From assembly GCA_900543605.1 (NCBI GenBank), contig UQSK01000050.1, positions 1 through 13,404 on the forward strand: a stretch of 13,404 nt of DNA. The letters run 5' to 3'. Positions 7,129-13,349 of the stretch are shown piece by piece. Below the pieces are notes generated by a model, which was given only the letters and a program-made list of their open reading frames with translations, ran no database searches and had not been told where the DNA came from. The position numbers and the translations under genes are program-made. The stretch is from an uncultured Collinsella sp. (GTDB lineage: Bacteria; Actinomycetota; Coriobacteriia; Coriobacteriales; Coriobacteriaceae). Position 1 is the first letter of the stretch; every line of letters starts with the position of its first letter.

Positions 7129-8220
7129 ATGAAGAAGAACAAGAACTATGTGGACCTGAAGGACCAGCCGGTTCCTGAGGGCCAGCATCTGCTCGAGGTC
7201 GATGACCTTAAGATGTATTTCCACACCGAGGATGGCGTTGTTCGCGCTGTCGACGGTGTCTCCTACACGCTCGATCGCGGCGAGACCCTGGGCGTCGTCG
7301 GTGAGTCCGGCTCCGGTAAGTCCGTGACCGCCATGACCATCATGGGCCTCATCTCGATGCCTCCGGGAAAGATCGAGGGCGGTGACGTTCGCTATCGCGG
7401 CCGCTCCATCCTCGAGATGACCGAGGAAGAGATGCAGCACATTCGCGGCAACGATATCGCGATGATCTTCCAGGATCCTATGACCTCCTTGAACCCGGTT
7501 TATAAGATCGGCAAGCAGGTGGGCGAGGGCCTTCGTCTGCACCGTGGCTACTCCAAGCAGGAGGCGCTCAAGCGTGCCACCGAGCTTTTGGACCTCGTTG
7601 GTATTCCCGAGCCCGAGAAGCGCGTCAATGAGTATCCGCACCAGTTCTCTGGCGGTATGCGTCAGCGCGTCATGATTGCCATGGCTCTTGCCTGCGATCC
7701 CGATATTCTGATTGCCGACGAGCCCACGACGGCTCTGGACGTTACCATTCAGGCTCAGATTATCGAGCTCATGCAGGAAATGCAGGAGAAGAATGGCAAT
7801 GCCATCATCATGATTACCCATGACCTGGGCGTCGTCGCCGACATGGCCGACAAGATCATGGTTATGTACGCCGGCCGTCCCGTCGAGTTCGGTACTGCTG
7901 AGGAAATCTTCTACGAGAGTCGCCACCCCTACACCTGGGGCCTTATCCGCTCCATCCCGGAGCAGGCCATCGAAGAGAAGAAGCCGCTTACGCCGATTCA
8001 CGGCAACCCGCCTTCGCTCATGAACCTGCCTGAGGGCTGCGTCTTCTCTCCTCGTTGCCCCTATGCGACGGACAAGTGCCGCAAGCAGCGCCCCGAGCGC
8101 GTTGTCACCGAGTCTGGTCATTACTCTGCGTGCCACTACTCCGGTGACCCCGAGTTCCTCAAGAACGCTCCTGAGACGTCCCGTACGCGCAAGGATTCCA
8201 AGAAGGGAGGCGAGGCGTAA
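7129..8220 (+). CDS. oppD: Peptide ABC transporter ATP-binding protein OppD
   Basis: ATPase subunit that pairs with OppF to power peptide uptake. Motifs are in order: Walker A GESGSGKS (58-65), Q-loop IFQDPMTSLNP, signature FSGGMRQR (S174-G176), Walker B ILIADEPTTALD (D197, E198) and switch histidine H231 in ITHDLG. The C-terminal oligopeptide-transporter region has the cysteine cluster GCVFSPRCPYATDKC and a later SACH. All nucleotide-site residues are intact, including the catalytic glutamate. The 363-residue length matches OppD and exceeds OppF. The ATG is preceded by AAGGA next to the oppC stop. Its stop overlaps the oppF start by one base (TAATG), so translation is coupled. Confidence 0.94.
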   Translation: MKKNKNYVDLKDQPVPEGQHLLEVDDLKMYFHTEDGVVRAVDGVSYTLDRGETLGVVGESGSGKSVTAMTIMGLISMPPGKIEGGDVRYRGRSILEMTEEEMQHIRGNDIAMIFQDPMTSLNPVYKIGKQVGEGLRLHRGYSKQEALKRATELLDLVGIPEPEKRVNEYPHQFSGGMRQRVMIAMALACDPDILIADEPTTALDVTIQAQIIELMQEMQEKNGNAIIMITHDLGVVADMADKIMVMYAGRPVEFGTAEEIFYESRHPYTWGLIRSIPEQAIEEKKPLTPIHGNPPSLMNLPEGCVFSPRCPYATDKCRKQRPERVVTESGHYSACHYSGDPEFLKNAPETSRTRKDSKKGGEA

Positions 8221-9248
8221 TGGCAGATACCAACGAGCGTACTCCGCTGCTGAAGGTCGAGCACCTCTCTAAGGAGTTCCCCGCTGAGTCCGGCATGTTC
8301 GCCAAGCGCTTCTCCAAGCGTGTCGTCTCTGCAGTGAATGACATTTCGTTCGAGATTTATCCGGGCGAGACCTTTGGTCTGGTCGGTGAGTCTGGTTGCG
8401 GTAAGTCCACGACGGGTCGCACCATCATGCGCCTGACCAAGCCGACGGCAGGCAAAGTGTTCTTCCAGGGCAAAGACGTTGCCGAGATGAGCAAGCATGA
8501 GATCAAGGACATGCGTCGCGAGATGCAGTTTATCTTCCAGGATCCTTATGCTTCGCTGAATCCCCGTATGACCATCGGCGAGATCGTCTCCGAGCCCATG
8601 ACCATTCACGGCGTGGGCACCAAGGAAGAGCGCATTGAGCGTGTCCGCGAGCTTCTCGACGTTGTCGGACTGAACCCCGAGCACATCAACCGTTATCCTC
8701 ATGAGTTCTCCGGCGGTCAGCGTCAGCGTGTCGGCATTGCCCGCGCATTTGCGCTGAAGCCAAAGCTGATTATCTGCGACGAGCCGGTTTCCGCTCTGGA
8801 TGTGTCCATTCAGGCTCAGGTTTTGAACCTGCTTAAGGAACTGCAGGACAAGTTCGGTACCGCGTATCTGTTTATCGCTCACGATCTGTCTGTCGTGCAG
8901 CACATCTCCGATCGCGTTGCCGTTATGTATCTGGGTAAGATGGTCGAGGTTTCGGACTGGAAGACACTCTACAGTGAGCCGCACCACCCGTACACGCAGT
9001 CGCTGCTGTCTGCCGTGCCGGTGCCCGATCCGGATATCCAGAAGACCCGCAAGCGCATCATCCTCGCCGGCGATCCGCCGTCGCCGCTGGATCCGCCGAC
9101 CGGCTGCCGTTTCCACACGCGCTGCCCGATCGCGCAGGGCATCTGCTCCGAAAAGCTTCCTGAGTTTAAGGAAGTTGCCCCGGGTCACTGCTGCGCTTGT
9201 CACTTCGCGGAGCCGTTCCCGATCAAGGAATCGCACATCGACCTGTAG
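8220..9248 (+). CDS. oppF: Peptide ABC transporter ATP-binding protein OppF
   Basis: Second ATPase of the importer, forming a heterodimer with OppD. Motifs are Walker A GESGCGKS (56-63), Q-loop FIFQDPYASLNP, signature FSGGQRQR (S164), Walker B LIICDEPVSALD (D187, E188) and H221 in IAHDLS. A C-terminal cysteine cluster (GCRFHTRCPIAQGIC and CCACH) again marks the peptide-transporter subfamily. The 342 residues include a short insertion near GMFAKRFSKR before the first core strand, common in OppF. AAGGGAGGCG inside the end of oppD serves as the ribosome-binding site. It is the last gene of the operon; a large hairpin element starts 14 nt after its stop. Confidence 0.94.
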   Translation: MADTNERTPLLKVEHLSKEFPAESGMFAKRFSKRVVSAVNDISFEIYPGETFGLVGESGCGKSTTGRTIMRLTKPTAGKVFFQGKDVAEMSKHEIKDMRREMQFIFQDPYASLNPRMTIGEIVSEPMTIHGVGTKEERIERVRELLDVVGLNPEHINRYPHEFSGGQRQRVGIARAFALKPKLIICDEPVSALDVSIQAQVLNLLKELQDKFGTAYLFIAHDLSVVQHISDRVAVMYLGKMVEVSDWKTLYSEPHHPYTQSLLSAVPVPDPDIQKTRKRIILAGDPPSPLDPPTGCRFHTRCPIAQGICSEKLPEFKEVAPGHCCACHFAEPFPIKESHIDL

Positions 9249-9262
9249 TCGGTTGTTTGTCC

Positions 9263-9394
9263 GGGCCCGTGCTGGACTTAGTTTTCAGAACGTCCTCGAC
9301 CATGGAAACCCCCTTATCCTGCTCCTTCGGAGCTGCGGATAAGGGGGTTTCCTGGTCTGCGGAATGTTCTGAAAACTAAGTCCAGCACGGGCCC
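9263..9394 (+). repeat. Large composite hairpin element, copy 1 (unrecognised family)
   Basis: A perfect 29-bp outer stem pairs 9263-9291 with 9366-9394; its tips read GGGCCCG and CGGGCCC. Inside are asymmetric internal loops containing CGTCCTCGACCATG (9291-9304) and CTGCGGAATG (9357-9366), between which TCC/GGA and GACCA/TGGTC can pair. Next is a perfect 16-bp inner stem, 9304-9319 with 9337-9352. An apical GCTCC-TTC-GGAGC hairpin (9321-9333) caps it. No T run follows, so it is not a standard terminator, though it begins 14 nt after oppF and may end or stabilise that mRNA. Its internal-loop bases recur in copy 2 although the stems do not. It has no coding potential that I believe. It could be a structured RNA, a hairpin DNA element or a MITE-like insertion; no target-site duplication is obvious. 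Confidence 0.9.
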
Positions 9395-9573
9395 TGCGGT
9401 AACTCGGCAGGGGAGTGCGATTCCTCGATCGCTCACTTAATCTGATGAGAAATTGAGTGAGGCCGGAGCTTTAGCTCCGGCCTCCTTATATAAGGGCTCG
9501 GCAAAGCCGAGCAACTAAATTTATATCAGCCCCAGAACATGTTTGAGAACTGTGTTTGAAGTACGTATTTACA
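9395..9573. repeat. Spacer between the two large hairpins, with a run of three smaller palindromes
   Basis: No gene is seen. Three perfect palindromes lie back to back. The first is an 11-bp stem GAGGCCGGAGC (9459-9469) with 9474-9484 and loop TTTA. The second is the 12-bp CCTTATATAAGG (9484-9495). The third is a 7-bp stem GCTCGGC (9496-9502) with GCCGAGC (9506-9512) and loop AAA. The first could be a weak terminator for the opp operon (followed by CTTATAT). Small alternative hairpins precede it: GCGAT/ATCGC (9417-9421 with 9428-9432) and CTCACT/AGTGAG (9432-9437 with 9456-9461). The second of these shares base 9461 with the large stem, so the two would compete. An imperfect direct repeat GAACATGTTTGA / GAACTGTGTTTGA lies at 9535-9559. 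Confidence 0.75.
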
Positions 9574-9698
9574 GGCCCCGAATCGGTGTTGCCTCCCGGC
9601 GCATTCCGCAGGGGGAGCGATATTTTGCAGCACGAAGTGCGTAGCAAAATATCGCTCATGCCCGAGGACGCGCCGGGAGGCAACACCGATTCGGGGCC
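9574..9698 (-). repeat. Large composite hairpin element, copy 2, opposite orientation
   Basis: A perfect 29-bp outer stem pairs 9574-9602 with 9670-9698; its tips are GGCCCCG and CGGGGCC. A perfect 14-bp inner stem pairs 9615-9628 with 9644-9657. An apical GCAC-GAA-GTGC (9630-9640) caps it, which is TTC on the minus strand. Read on the minus strand, the internal loop carries CGTCCTCGGGCATG and CTGCGGAATG, the same loop bases as copy 1, in the same places relative to the stems. Apart from the outermost bases the stem sequences are unrelated to copy 1. It ends 38 bp before the palindrome of the tRNA-Leu promoter. Open reading frames across it are mirror-image artefacts of the inverted repeat. 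Confidence 0.9.
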
Positions 9699-9736
9699 GG
9701 ACATACGGATCTACCTTGGTATTTTCAAATTCGTAA

Positions 9737-9785
9737 ACTTTTTTCAAAAAAGTGCTTGCACAGTTCTCGAATCATAGGTTATTAT
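9737..9785 (+). promoter_or_regulatory. Promoter of tRNA-Leu with upstream A/T palindrome
   Basis: A -35 box TTGCAC (9756-9761) is followed after 18 bp by TATTAT (9780-9785), or after 17 bp by TTATTA. Just upstream is the 17-bp palindrome ACTTTTTTCAAAAAAGT (9737-9753), two bases before the -35. The same arrangement precedes the tRNA-Gly gene. The A/T tracts may act as an UP element. A leader of about 50 nt precedes the mature tRNA. Confidence 0.85.
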
Positions 9786-9842
9786 CTTCCTCGTTGAACG
9801 CGCGGGTCCAACAAAACGAACTGCGAATCAACAGCATAGCAT

Positions 9843-9932
9843 GTCGGAGTGGCGGAATTGGCAGACGCGCTAGCTTGAGGTGCTAGTGACCGCTTTTTGG
9901 TCATGCGGGTTCAAGTCCCGCCTCCGACACCA
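9843..9932 (+). tRNA. tRNA-Leu (anticodon GAG)
   Basis: A 90-nt class II tRNA. The acceptor stem GTCGGAG (9843-9849) pairs with CTCCGAC (9922-9928), discriminator A, and an encoded CCA (9930-9932). The anticodon loop TTGAGGT at 9875-9881 gives GAG (9877-9879), reading CUC and CUU. The long variable arm GACC-GCTTTTT-GGTC identifies a leucine-type tRNA. The T arm GCGGGTTCAAGTCCCGC is intact. Confidence 0.97.
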
Positions 9933-9943
9933 TCGCATTTCAG

Positions 9944-9965
9944 AAGCCTCTTCGGAGGCTTTTTT
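9944..9965 (+). terminator. Intrinsic terminator of tRNA-Leu
   Basis: AAGCCTC (9944-9950) pairs with GAGGCTT (9955-9961) around a TTCG tetraloop closed by C-G, with a run of six T at 9960-9965. It lies 26 nt before the start codon of the next gene, leaving almost no space for a promoter in between. Confidence 0.93.
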
Positions 9966-9991
9966 GTTACCGATAGACGGTGAGGTCCACG

Positions 9992-12337
9992 ATGGAAACG
10001 CTTGAGCGCAACGAGTGGGCAGACGTTGCCCAACTGGTCGAGATCACGAGCGATGCTGTCATCATCTGTGAGCTCGACGGAACCATTCTGCATGTGAATA
10101 ATCGTTTGCTCGACCTGATGTGCGAGGAACGCGCTGACGTCATCAGCGGTGATGTCAAAGACGTTCTGTACTCGTCTGCCTTTGAGCGCGCGACCGAACA
10201 TCGCCTGCCGTTTGAGACCGATGGCTCCGAGAGCGAGCTGATGCTCAAGCTGAGCGACGGGTCTTTTATTCCCGTCTTGGTTAGCGCGGGTTCCGTTACG
10301 CCTCCGCGTATCTTTGGACGTCGTGCACCGCGTGTCCTGGTGGCGCTTCACAGCATCGAAGAGCAGTATTCCCACGATCGTCAGCTCAAACGTGCGCTAT
10401 CGGAGCTTAGGGTGGCGAATAAACGCCTTTCGGGTACCCTTTCAGTCATTATGAGTACCGTGGGCTCCGATGAGCTCCCCAGCTTGCTCGATACCGTTTT
10501 GAATCAGCTCGTTGGAACGCTCGATGCCTCCGGTGCGGCTATCTATTTTTCCGAGAGCGGCGGCTTTAAGCTCCGCGGTGTTTCTAAGGAGCTTGAGGAC
10601 AGCTATCTGCCCGAGTTTATGCCGTACGGCGCGGGCATTCCGACCTACGTACTTCGCGAGTCGCGTGCCTGTCGCCTGTCGATCCAGCAGGACCTTGAGG
10701 GCGACCGGGTTGCTTCGGGTATGTTCATGGATTTGGACAATCGTTCCAAGCACTTGCTGCGCGTGCAGGATATGCCCCCGTATCGCAGCGAGATCTGTCT
10801 TCCTGTGTTTTACGGCACGCAGGTCCTTGGCGTGTTGGAAGTTGGCTGGAAACGCCCCCAGGCGCCACTTGCCTATGACATGAACGTGCTCGAGGTCATC
10901 TGCGATTACCTGTCTATTCAGCTGGTCGGCATGGCGTCGAGCTTACGTTCGCGCCGCACGGCGGAGCTCGGCCGCTCGCTCAATTTGCTGCGCGACGAAC
11001 TGTTTACCTATCTCGATGATCCCGTTGCCACCTCGCGAGCGGTGTCGACGGAAATCTGCACGGTGCTCAATTGTCATTTCTGCCCCGTGGAGTATGATGC
11101 GGGCCTCGAAACCTATGTCATCGATTTTGAGGGTGGCAGTCGTGTGGCGCTGCCGGACGATCCGGAGTCACTCTTCTTTTCTGTCACGGCGCCAGCAGCG
11201 CGCCTGGGGGCAGCCCCCGACGGGTTTGAGACTTCGGTGTTGGGCGGGACGAGCGCTGACGACCTCAAGCACGTGCGCCTTACACGTGTGGACGAATCCA
11301 CGTCTATGGGTGCATGGTTGAGGGCCCACGGCCTACCGTGTCAGGGACTTTATGTCGACTCCGGCATCGAAGCGGGGCGCTACCACTCGGAAGCGGATGG
11401 CAAACGAAGCAACGATGCGATCGTTCCCGCTGATATCGCCAAGGGGCCGACGAGGCGCGCTTTGCTACTCCGCGATGGCAGCCAAGAACCAATTGACGAC
11501 CTTGAATACGACTACCTGGTGCATCTGGCGCATGACTTTGAGCTGATCTATGAAGGCGAGTCTCAAAAGCGCGAAGAGCGTCATATCGCTCAGACGCTTC
11601 AGATTGGCATGAGAAATTCGCTTGGTGACGTTCCGGGCATTGCAACCGATTCGGTATACCTATCGGCAACGAATTCTGCGTTGGTCGGCGGCGACTTCTA
11701 TACGCTTGTCCGTCTTCCCGACGATTGTGCCGTAATGATTTTGGGCGATGTATCTGGCAAGGGGATTGAGGCGGCGTCGATGTCGGCGCTCGTCAAGACG
11801 GCGCTGACGGCCTATGCCTGGGAGGGTGCAGGGCCTGCCCGTATGGCACGCTCGCTCAATAGCATGCTCATGGGCTTTTCGAGGGTCGAGACGTTTGTGA
11901 CGGCGTTTATCGCCAAGATCGATCTTAAAGCGGGCCGCGCTACTTATTGCTCTGCGGGACATCCTCCCACTATGGTCATTAGGCCGTCGTCGACGCCGCG
12001 TGGCGGCGGCGAGACCTGCGGGGGAGAAGTGGAGCTCCTTGGGTGCCAATCGGGCGTGATCGGTGCCTTTGAGAGCATGGTCTACGAGACGGGCGTGTTT
12101 ACATTCGCTCCTGGTGACATGCTATTTATGTATACCGACGGAACAATCGAAGCACGTGATCGCTCGGGTGCTTTCTTTGGCGAACAACGCCTTCGCGACC
12201 TTCTGCTCTCTGTCTCGGGTGAGGGCGTATCGGGAATCTGCGGCAAGGTCTTGGGCGAGCTTGACCGCTTTACCGAGTCGGCGCTGGACGATGACATCGC
12301 GCTGGTCTCCCTTGAGTTTTTACGGGGTCGATCGTAG
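9992..12337 (+). CDS. PAS-GAF-PP2C serine phosphatase (RsbU/SpoIIE type)
   Basis: Predicted cytosolic sensor phosphatase that would remove phosphate from a STAS-domain antagonist and so change sigma-factor activity. Of 781 residues, about 5-115 look like a PAS domain (EITSDAVIICELDGTILHVN). About 148-320 look like a GAF domain, and 330-530 are unassigned, perhaps a second degenerate GAF. The PP2C/SpoIIE catalytic domain runs from about 533 to the end. Metal-binding motifs are intact: D568 in VGGDFY, D586 in LGDVSGKG, AGHPP, D716 in YTDG and D767/D768 in DDDIALV. No membrane helix is seen. The ATG at 9992 is preferred because GGTGAGG lies 6 nt before it; a GTG at 9980 is possible but would use that site as coding sequence. 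The next gene encodes its likely substrate. Codon use is less biased than in the opp and glycolysis genes. Confidence 0.9.
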   Translation: METLERNEWADVAQLVEITSDAVIICELDGTILHVNNRLLDLMCEERADVISGDVKDVLYSSAFERATEHRLPFETDGSESELMLKLSDGSFIPVLVSAGSVTPPRIFGRRAPRVLVALHSIEEQYSHDRQLKRALSELRVANKRLSGTLSVIMSTVGSDELPSLLDTVLNQLVGTLDASGAAIYFSESGGFKLRGVSKELEDSYLPEFMPYGAGIPTYVLRESRACRLSIQQDLEGDRVASGMFMDLDNRSKHLLRVQDMPPYRSEICLPVFYGTQVLGVLEVGWKRPQAPLAYDMNVLEVICDYLSIQLVGMASSLRSRRTAELGRSLNLLRDELFTYLDDPVATSRAVSTEICTVLNCHFCPVEYDAGLETYVIDFEGGSRVALPDDPESLFFSVTAPAARLGAAPDGFETSVLGGTSADDLKHVRLTRVDESTSMGAWLRAHGLPCQGLYVDSGIEAGRYHSEADGKRSNDAIVPADIAKGPTRRALLLRDGSQEPIDDLEYDYLVHLAHDFELIYEGESQKREERHIAQTLQIGMRNSLGDVPGIATDSVYLSATNSALVGGDFYTLVRLPDDCAVMILGDVSGKGIEAASMSALVKTALTAYAWEGAGPARMARSLNSMLMGFSRVETFVTAFIAKIDLKAGRATYCSAGHPPTMVIRPSSTPRGGGETCGGEVELLGCQSGVIGAFESMVYETGVFTFAPGDMLFMYTDGTIEARDRSGAFFGEQRLRDLLLSVSGEGVSGICGKVLGELDRFTESALDDDIALVSLEFLRGRS

Positions 12338-12418
12338 GTCACGACGCCTGACGGGCGAAATCTGCGCGGTTGCAGATACGTGTGCATCGAGCGAGCTCTT
12401 TTGGGGAACCATGGTCGT

Positions 12419-13165
12419 ATGAATGAGTGGAATGACATAGCGGTTTTGACGCCACCGGGCGATATCGACATCGCCTCGGTGCCCGCACTGCGCCGACGGT
12501 TGGATAATTTGATCGACCGGGGCGTGCGTCGTGTTGTCATCAATTGCCAGACCGTGGGCTTTATCGACTCGACGGGTTTGGCGTTTTTGCTTACACGTGC
12601 TAGAGAGCTTATGAGGCATGAGGGGCTGCTTTCGCTCGTTAACGCCTCCGATGAGGTCGTTCGCTTTTTGGAAATTGCCCGACTTGTTGACATCCTTCAT
12701 GTCGCGGGCCCGGCGCGGGAGTCGATTCCCGCCATTCCGGTGGGGGAGTTGCCGCGATGGAGCAAGAGCGTCGAAGTGCAGCGAGGCATCGAGAATCTCC
12801 CGTATTATCGGCATCGTGTGGCCGAGCTCCTCGAATCGCTTCCCCTGAGGCGTGATGAGCGCTATGACGTCGCATTGGCGTTGGGGGAGGCATTGGGTAA
12901 CGCATATGACCATGCGGGCGGTGTTGGCTGCATCCTGACGGTTCAGGCCTATGGGGACCGTGTTGTGCTCGAGGTGCTTGATCGGGGCGCTGGCTATTCT
13001 ATCGATGGGGCGAGCGAGCCGGTGGCATCCGAGGAACGCGGACGCGGTATCAAGCTTATGCGCATGCTCGTCGATAACGTGGAGGTTGCCCGTCGCACGG
13101 ATGGCGCTGGCACACGCGTTCGGATGGTGAAGCTGTTTAGCTCGGCATTGGAATCGTGCGCATAG
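12419..13165 (+). CDS. STAS-HATPase fusion: anti-sigma antagonist joined to anti-sigma kinase
   Basis: The 248-residue protein joins two partner-switching modules that are normally separate proteins. Residues about 4-105 form a STAS domain (SpoIIAA/RsbV type) with the phosphorylatable serine S51 in FIDSTGLAFLL. Residues about 120-240 form a GHKL ATPase (SpoIIAB/RsbW type). Its N box has E157, N161, D164 and H165 in GEALGNAYDHAGG, its G1 box is D188-R-G-A-G192, and its G2 box GRGIKLM spans 208-214. All nucleotide-binding residues are present, so it should be an active kinase. The ATG at 12419 is chosen because STAS strand 1 begins just after it; GGGGA at 12403-12407 is a distant ribosome-binding site (11 nt), and a GTG at 12380 would add 13 residues. 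The 81-nt gap after the phosphatase has a small hairpin (ATCTGC/GCAGAT, 12360-12377) and no clear promoter, so co-transcription is likely. Confidence 0.9.
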   Translation: MNEWNDIAVLTPPGDIDIASVPALRRRLDNLIDRGVRRVVINCQTVGFIDSTGLAFLLTRARELMRHEGLLSLVNASDEVVRFLEIARLVDILHVAGPARESIPAIPVGELPRWSKSVEVQRGIENLPYYRHRVAELLESLPLRRDERYDVALALGEALGNAYDHAGGVGCILTVQAYGDRVVLEVLDRGAGYSIDGASEPVASEERGRGIKLMRMLVDNVEVARRTDGAGTRVRMVKLFSSALESCA

Positions 13166-13186
13166 CGCCTTGACTTGGCGTTATTT
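13166..13186 (+). terminator. Weak candidate terminator after the STAS-HATPase gene
   Basis: CGCC (13166-13169) pairs with GGCG (13177-13180) around a 7-nt loop, followed by TTATTT. The stem is only 4 bp plus possible wobble extension, so this is tentative. It directly follows the stop codon. Confidence 0.35.
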
Positions 13187-13210
13187 ACCTGCATGAACTT
13201 GCTTTGGGCA

Positions 13211-13258
13211 ACTTTTTTGAAAAAAGTACTTGCGTCTTTAGGACAACTCGCGTAAATT
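13211..13258 (+). promoter_or_regulatory. Promoter of the tRNA-Gly/tRNA-Val cluster with upstream A/T palindrome
   Basis: The palindrome ACTTTTTTGAAAAAAGT (13211-13227) lies two bases before a -35 TTGCGT (13230-13235), with TAAATT (13253-13258) after a 17-bp spacer. Its order and spacing match the tRNA-Leu promoter; the palindromes differ only at the central base. The tRNA begins 12 nt after the -10, so the transcript has almost no leader. Confidence 0.85.
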
Positions 13259-13270
13259 AATAACCCGCAA

Positions 13271-13346
13271 GCGGACATGGCTCAGTTGGTAGAGCACAAC
13301 CTTGCCAAGGTTGGGGTCGCGGGTTCGAGCCCCGTTGTCCGCTCCA
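13271..13346 (+). tRNA. tRNA-Gly (anticodon GCC)
   Basis: A 76-nt tRNA. The acceptor GCGGACA (13271-13277) pairs with TGTCCGC (13336-13342), discriminator T, and encoded CCA (13344-13346). The anticodon loop TTGCCAA (13302-13308) gives GCC, reading GGC and GGU. D and T arms are intact. Confidence 0.97.
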
Positions 13347-13349
13347 TTT

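Noticed and set aside
9263..9698. Integron attC sites, which also conserve fold over sequence
   Set aside because: The outer ends are GGGCCCG and GGCCCCG, not the RYYYAAC/GTTRRRY core needed by the integrase. The stems are perfect rather than carrying extrahelical bases, and no cassettes or integrase are seen.
9263..9698. CRISPR array or IS200/IS605-type ends
   Set aside because: There are only two copies, inverted, with divergent stems and no regular spacers. No transposase is present, and 125-132 bp is far larger than IS200/IS605 end hairpins.
9545..9768. 10-bp inverted repeat GAGAACTGTG / CACAGTTCTC flanking hairpin 2
   Set aside because: A 10-bp match within about 500 bp is not rare by chance, and the right copy overlaps the tRNA-Leu promoter spacer. 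It is not convincing as element ends.
9486..9777. Open reading frames on both strands across hairpin 2 (for example 9556-9777 plus, 9486-9704 minus)
   Set aside because: Both strands give mirror-like peptides (GPESVLPPGA... and ...APGGNTDSGP) only because the DNA is an inverted repeat. There is no convincing ribosome-binding site and no family resemblance.
9852..9859. GCGGAAT in tRNA-Leu, matching part of the hairpin loop motif
   Set aside because: It is the ordinary D-arm sequence of this leucine tRNA and lacks the partner strand motif, so the match is coincidental.
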